The notes below the pieces were generated by a model. It was given only the letters and a program-made list of their open reading frames with translations. It was not told the DNA's origin and ran no database searches. Positions 62,631 through 64,000 of a stretch of 64,000 nt of DNA are shown piece after piece (within the stretch, counting starts at the first letter, position 1; each line of letters opens with the position of its first letter). Origin of the DNA: Cruorifilaria tuberocauda (taxonomy: Eukaryota; Nematoda; Chromadorea; Rhabditida; Onchocercidae); the NCBI GenBank assembly GCA_013365365.1, contig JABVXU010000217.1:1-64000 (forward strand), read 5' to 3'. The position numbers and the translations under genes are program-made.

Positions 62631-64000
62631 AATTCTGATGTATTGAAAGAACGAGATGCCTATAGGTGATTAAAGATTTTTCAAATTTTTCTCAAAATTT
62701 GAACAAATCAAACTTATCTATTGTGCTAACTTTGAAAATGGAACGGAAATAACTGAATCGTCAAATACGAATTGGATGCATTGCATTGCAAAGAAAAAAT
62801 AATCGATGTATAATTTTGCTGAGAATTATTGTTTCTTTTATTTGTCAGAATAATGTGACTAATTGACCAAACAATTGTTTGGAATCTTGAGCAAAATCCA
62901 TATTTCCGCGCAGATTGCTTTTGTTTTAAAGGATTCATTTTATTTTTGGCATGAATTGCCATTTTTTTGACTTCATGCATTTTACGGAACAAAAACTAAT
63001 TTTTGTTGGTCTTTTTATTGATGTTTATGATTCCTAACTTCTTGCCTTTTACATTGCCATTATATTCTTCATAAATGTAGCAGGAATTCTATTAGCATAT
63101 TGCAGAAAGCTCATATATATTTGCCGTGCCCATGGGGCATACCTAGGTCATTTACTGTATCCTGAAAAATATGGTGATTCCGACGAATTATAGTTGAAAT
63201 GAAAAGAATTCGTCTTATGATATATGAAAAGTTAACCAAAGCAATTTAGTATGAGCATTCATTTATTCTAACGTTTGATGCATAACTTATTTGTATTTAT
63301 AATAAACAATGAGAAGTTAAGCTACATTTTTTAACTTCATGCATTTTACGGAACAAAAACTAATTTTTGTTGGTTTTCTTGTTGATGTTTATGAAAATAT
63401 CAGTTTAAAAACTTGCATTAATAGAAAATAAAATTTATCCATTAATATAATTTTCCATGTTTGCATAAAAAGGATGCATTCCAACTTGCTATGTTTCCTC
63501 GAATTTAAATTAATACTATTATGAGCTTGGGTAATATCATCCAAAAAAAAAACTCTCATGAAAATCTTTTTTCAAATTACTTTTCGTTTGATTCATTGAA
63601 TGAAAAAAATTATAAGAGCTTAATTTAGCCTATCATTTTTTTTTTAAAGGATTCTTAAAATTGATGGAAATAGTTGTTTGTAATTTGATTATGAAAAATA
63701 AGTGATGCATAAAATGCTACGATCAAGGTTTTTTTTTTCCACATTTATTTATGAAGAGGAGAAAAAAAGTACGGGAAAAATCATTTGGAAAAGAAGCTGG
63801 AATGATATCGTTTTAATTATGTAGTATGTAAGCAAGCATTAATCACAAGTGCTTCAAGTATTTCAATATTACTATTATTCGTAAGTGCTAAGATATTGGG
63901 TATGGACAAATGAGAGATTTTGTTGTTACTATATAGCATGTATCATTTATATTGAAATAAATGTCTTCGAGGTAATTACCTGTTTATGCATGGATATGCA
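62631..64000. other. 3' flank of the coiled-coil gene, no further gene seen
   Basis: AT-rich, with one dispersed 71 bp direct repeat. The minus-strand open frame at 62726-62992 has no coding support. Confidence 0.5.
62961..63395. repeat. 71 bp direct repeat pair, 364 bp apart
   Basis: 62961-63031 and 63325-63395 share ACTTCATGCATTTTACGGAA, CAAAAACTAATTTTTGTTGG and a TTGATGTTTATGA end with few differences. Confidence 0.92.

Overview
The window looks like nuclear DNA of a parasitic nematode, most likely a filarial worm (Onchocercidae). This rests on very AT-rich sequence, genes broken into many small exons with TTTCAG-type acceptors and GTAAGT/GTATGT donors, introns of about 70 to 1,100 nt, and products that match Caenorhabditis elegans proteins in domain order. 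The genus is inference. I saw no operon, virus, mobile-element protein, tRNA, rRNA or CRISPR array. Exon borders were assigned by eye from splice sites, reading phase and remembered family architecture; no search was run.

Layout. 1-2,250: a small minus-strand gene whose second exon encodes a textbook BH3 motif, a candidate for the nematode BH3-only cell-death activator EGL-1. 2,250-19,800: a 17.5 kb stretch without a recognisable gene, full of diverged tandem duplications. 19,818-29,282 (+): ehbp-1, 21 core exons plus a possible cassette exon, with N-terminal C2, calponin-homology and bMERB domains. 29,283-38,392: gene-poor, with two unexplained higher-complexity islands. 38,393-50,472 (+): rgef-1, a RasGRP-type exchange factor (REM, CDC25/RasGEF, two EF-hands, C1), 16 exons. 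51,221-53,180 (+): a secreted, probably GPI-anchored ten-cysteine Ly6/three-finger protein whose first intron holds a 500 bp hexanucleotide array. 55,664-57,521 (+): clathrin light chain, four exons. 60,485-62,630 (+): a coiled-coil protein I do not recognise, six exons. The rest is repeats and AT-rich spacer.

How the genes relate. EHBP-1 (Rab8/10 effector in recycling) and clathrin light chain both serve membrane traffic; RGEF-1 is a diacylglycerol/calcium-responsive Ras/Rap activator. They are separate transcription units, kilobases apart. From memory, C. elegans ehbp-1 and rgef-1 are also close neighbours (cosmid F25B3, chromosome V), and clic-1 and egl-1 lie on the same chromosome, so the block probably reflects ancestral linkage.

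Main points for a second look: the EGL-1-like BH3 gene, likely to be missed by automatic annotation; a pair of in-frame acceptors 15 nt apart in rgef-1 that would keep or destroy the second EF-hand; a truncated copy of an rgef-1 exon in the upstream intron with its donor GT changed to CT; and repeated local duplications of about 145-172 bp in noncoding DNA.
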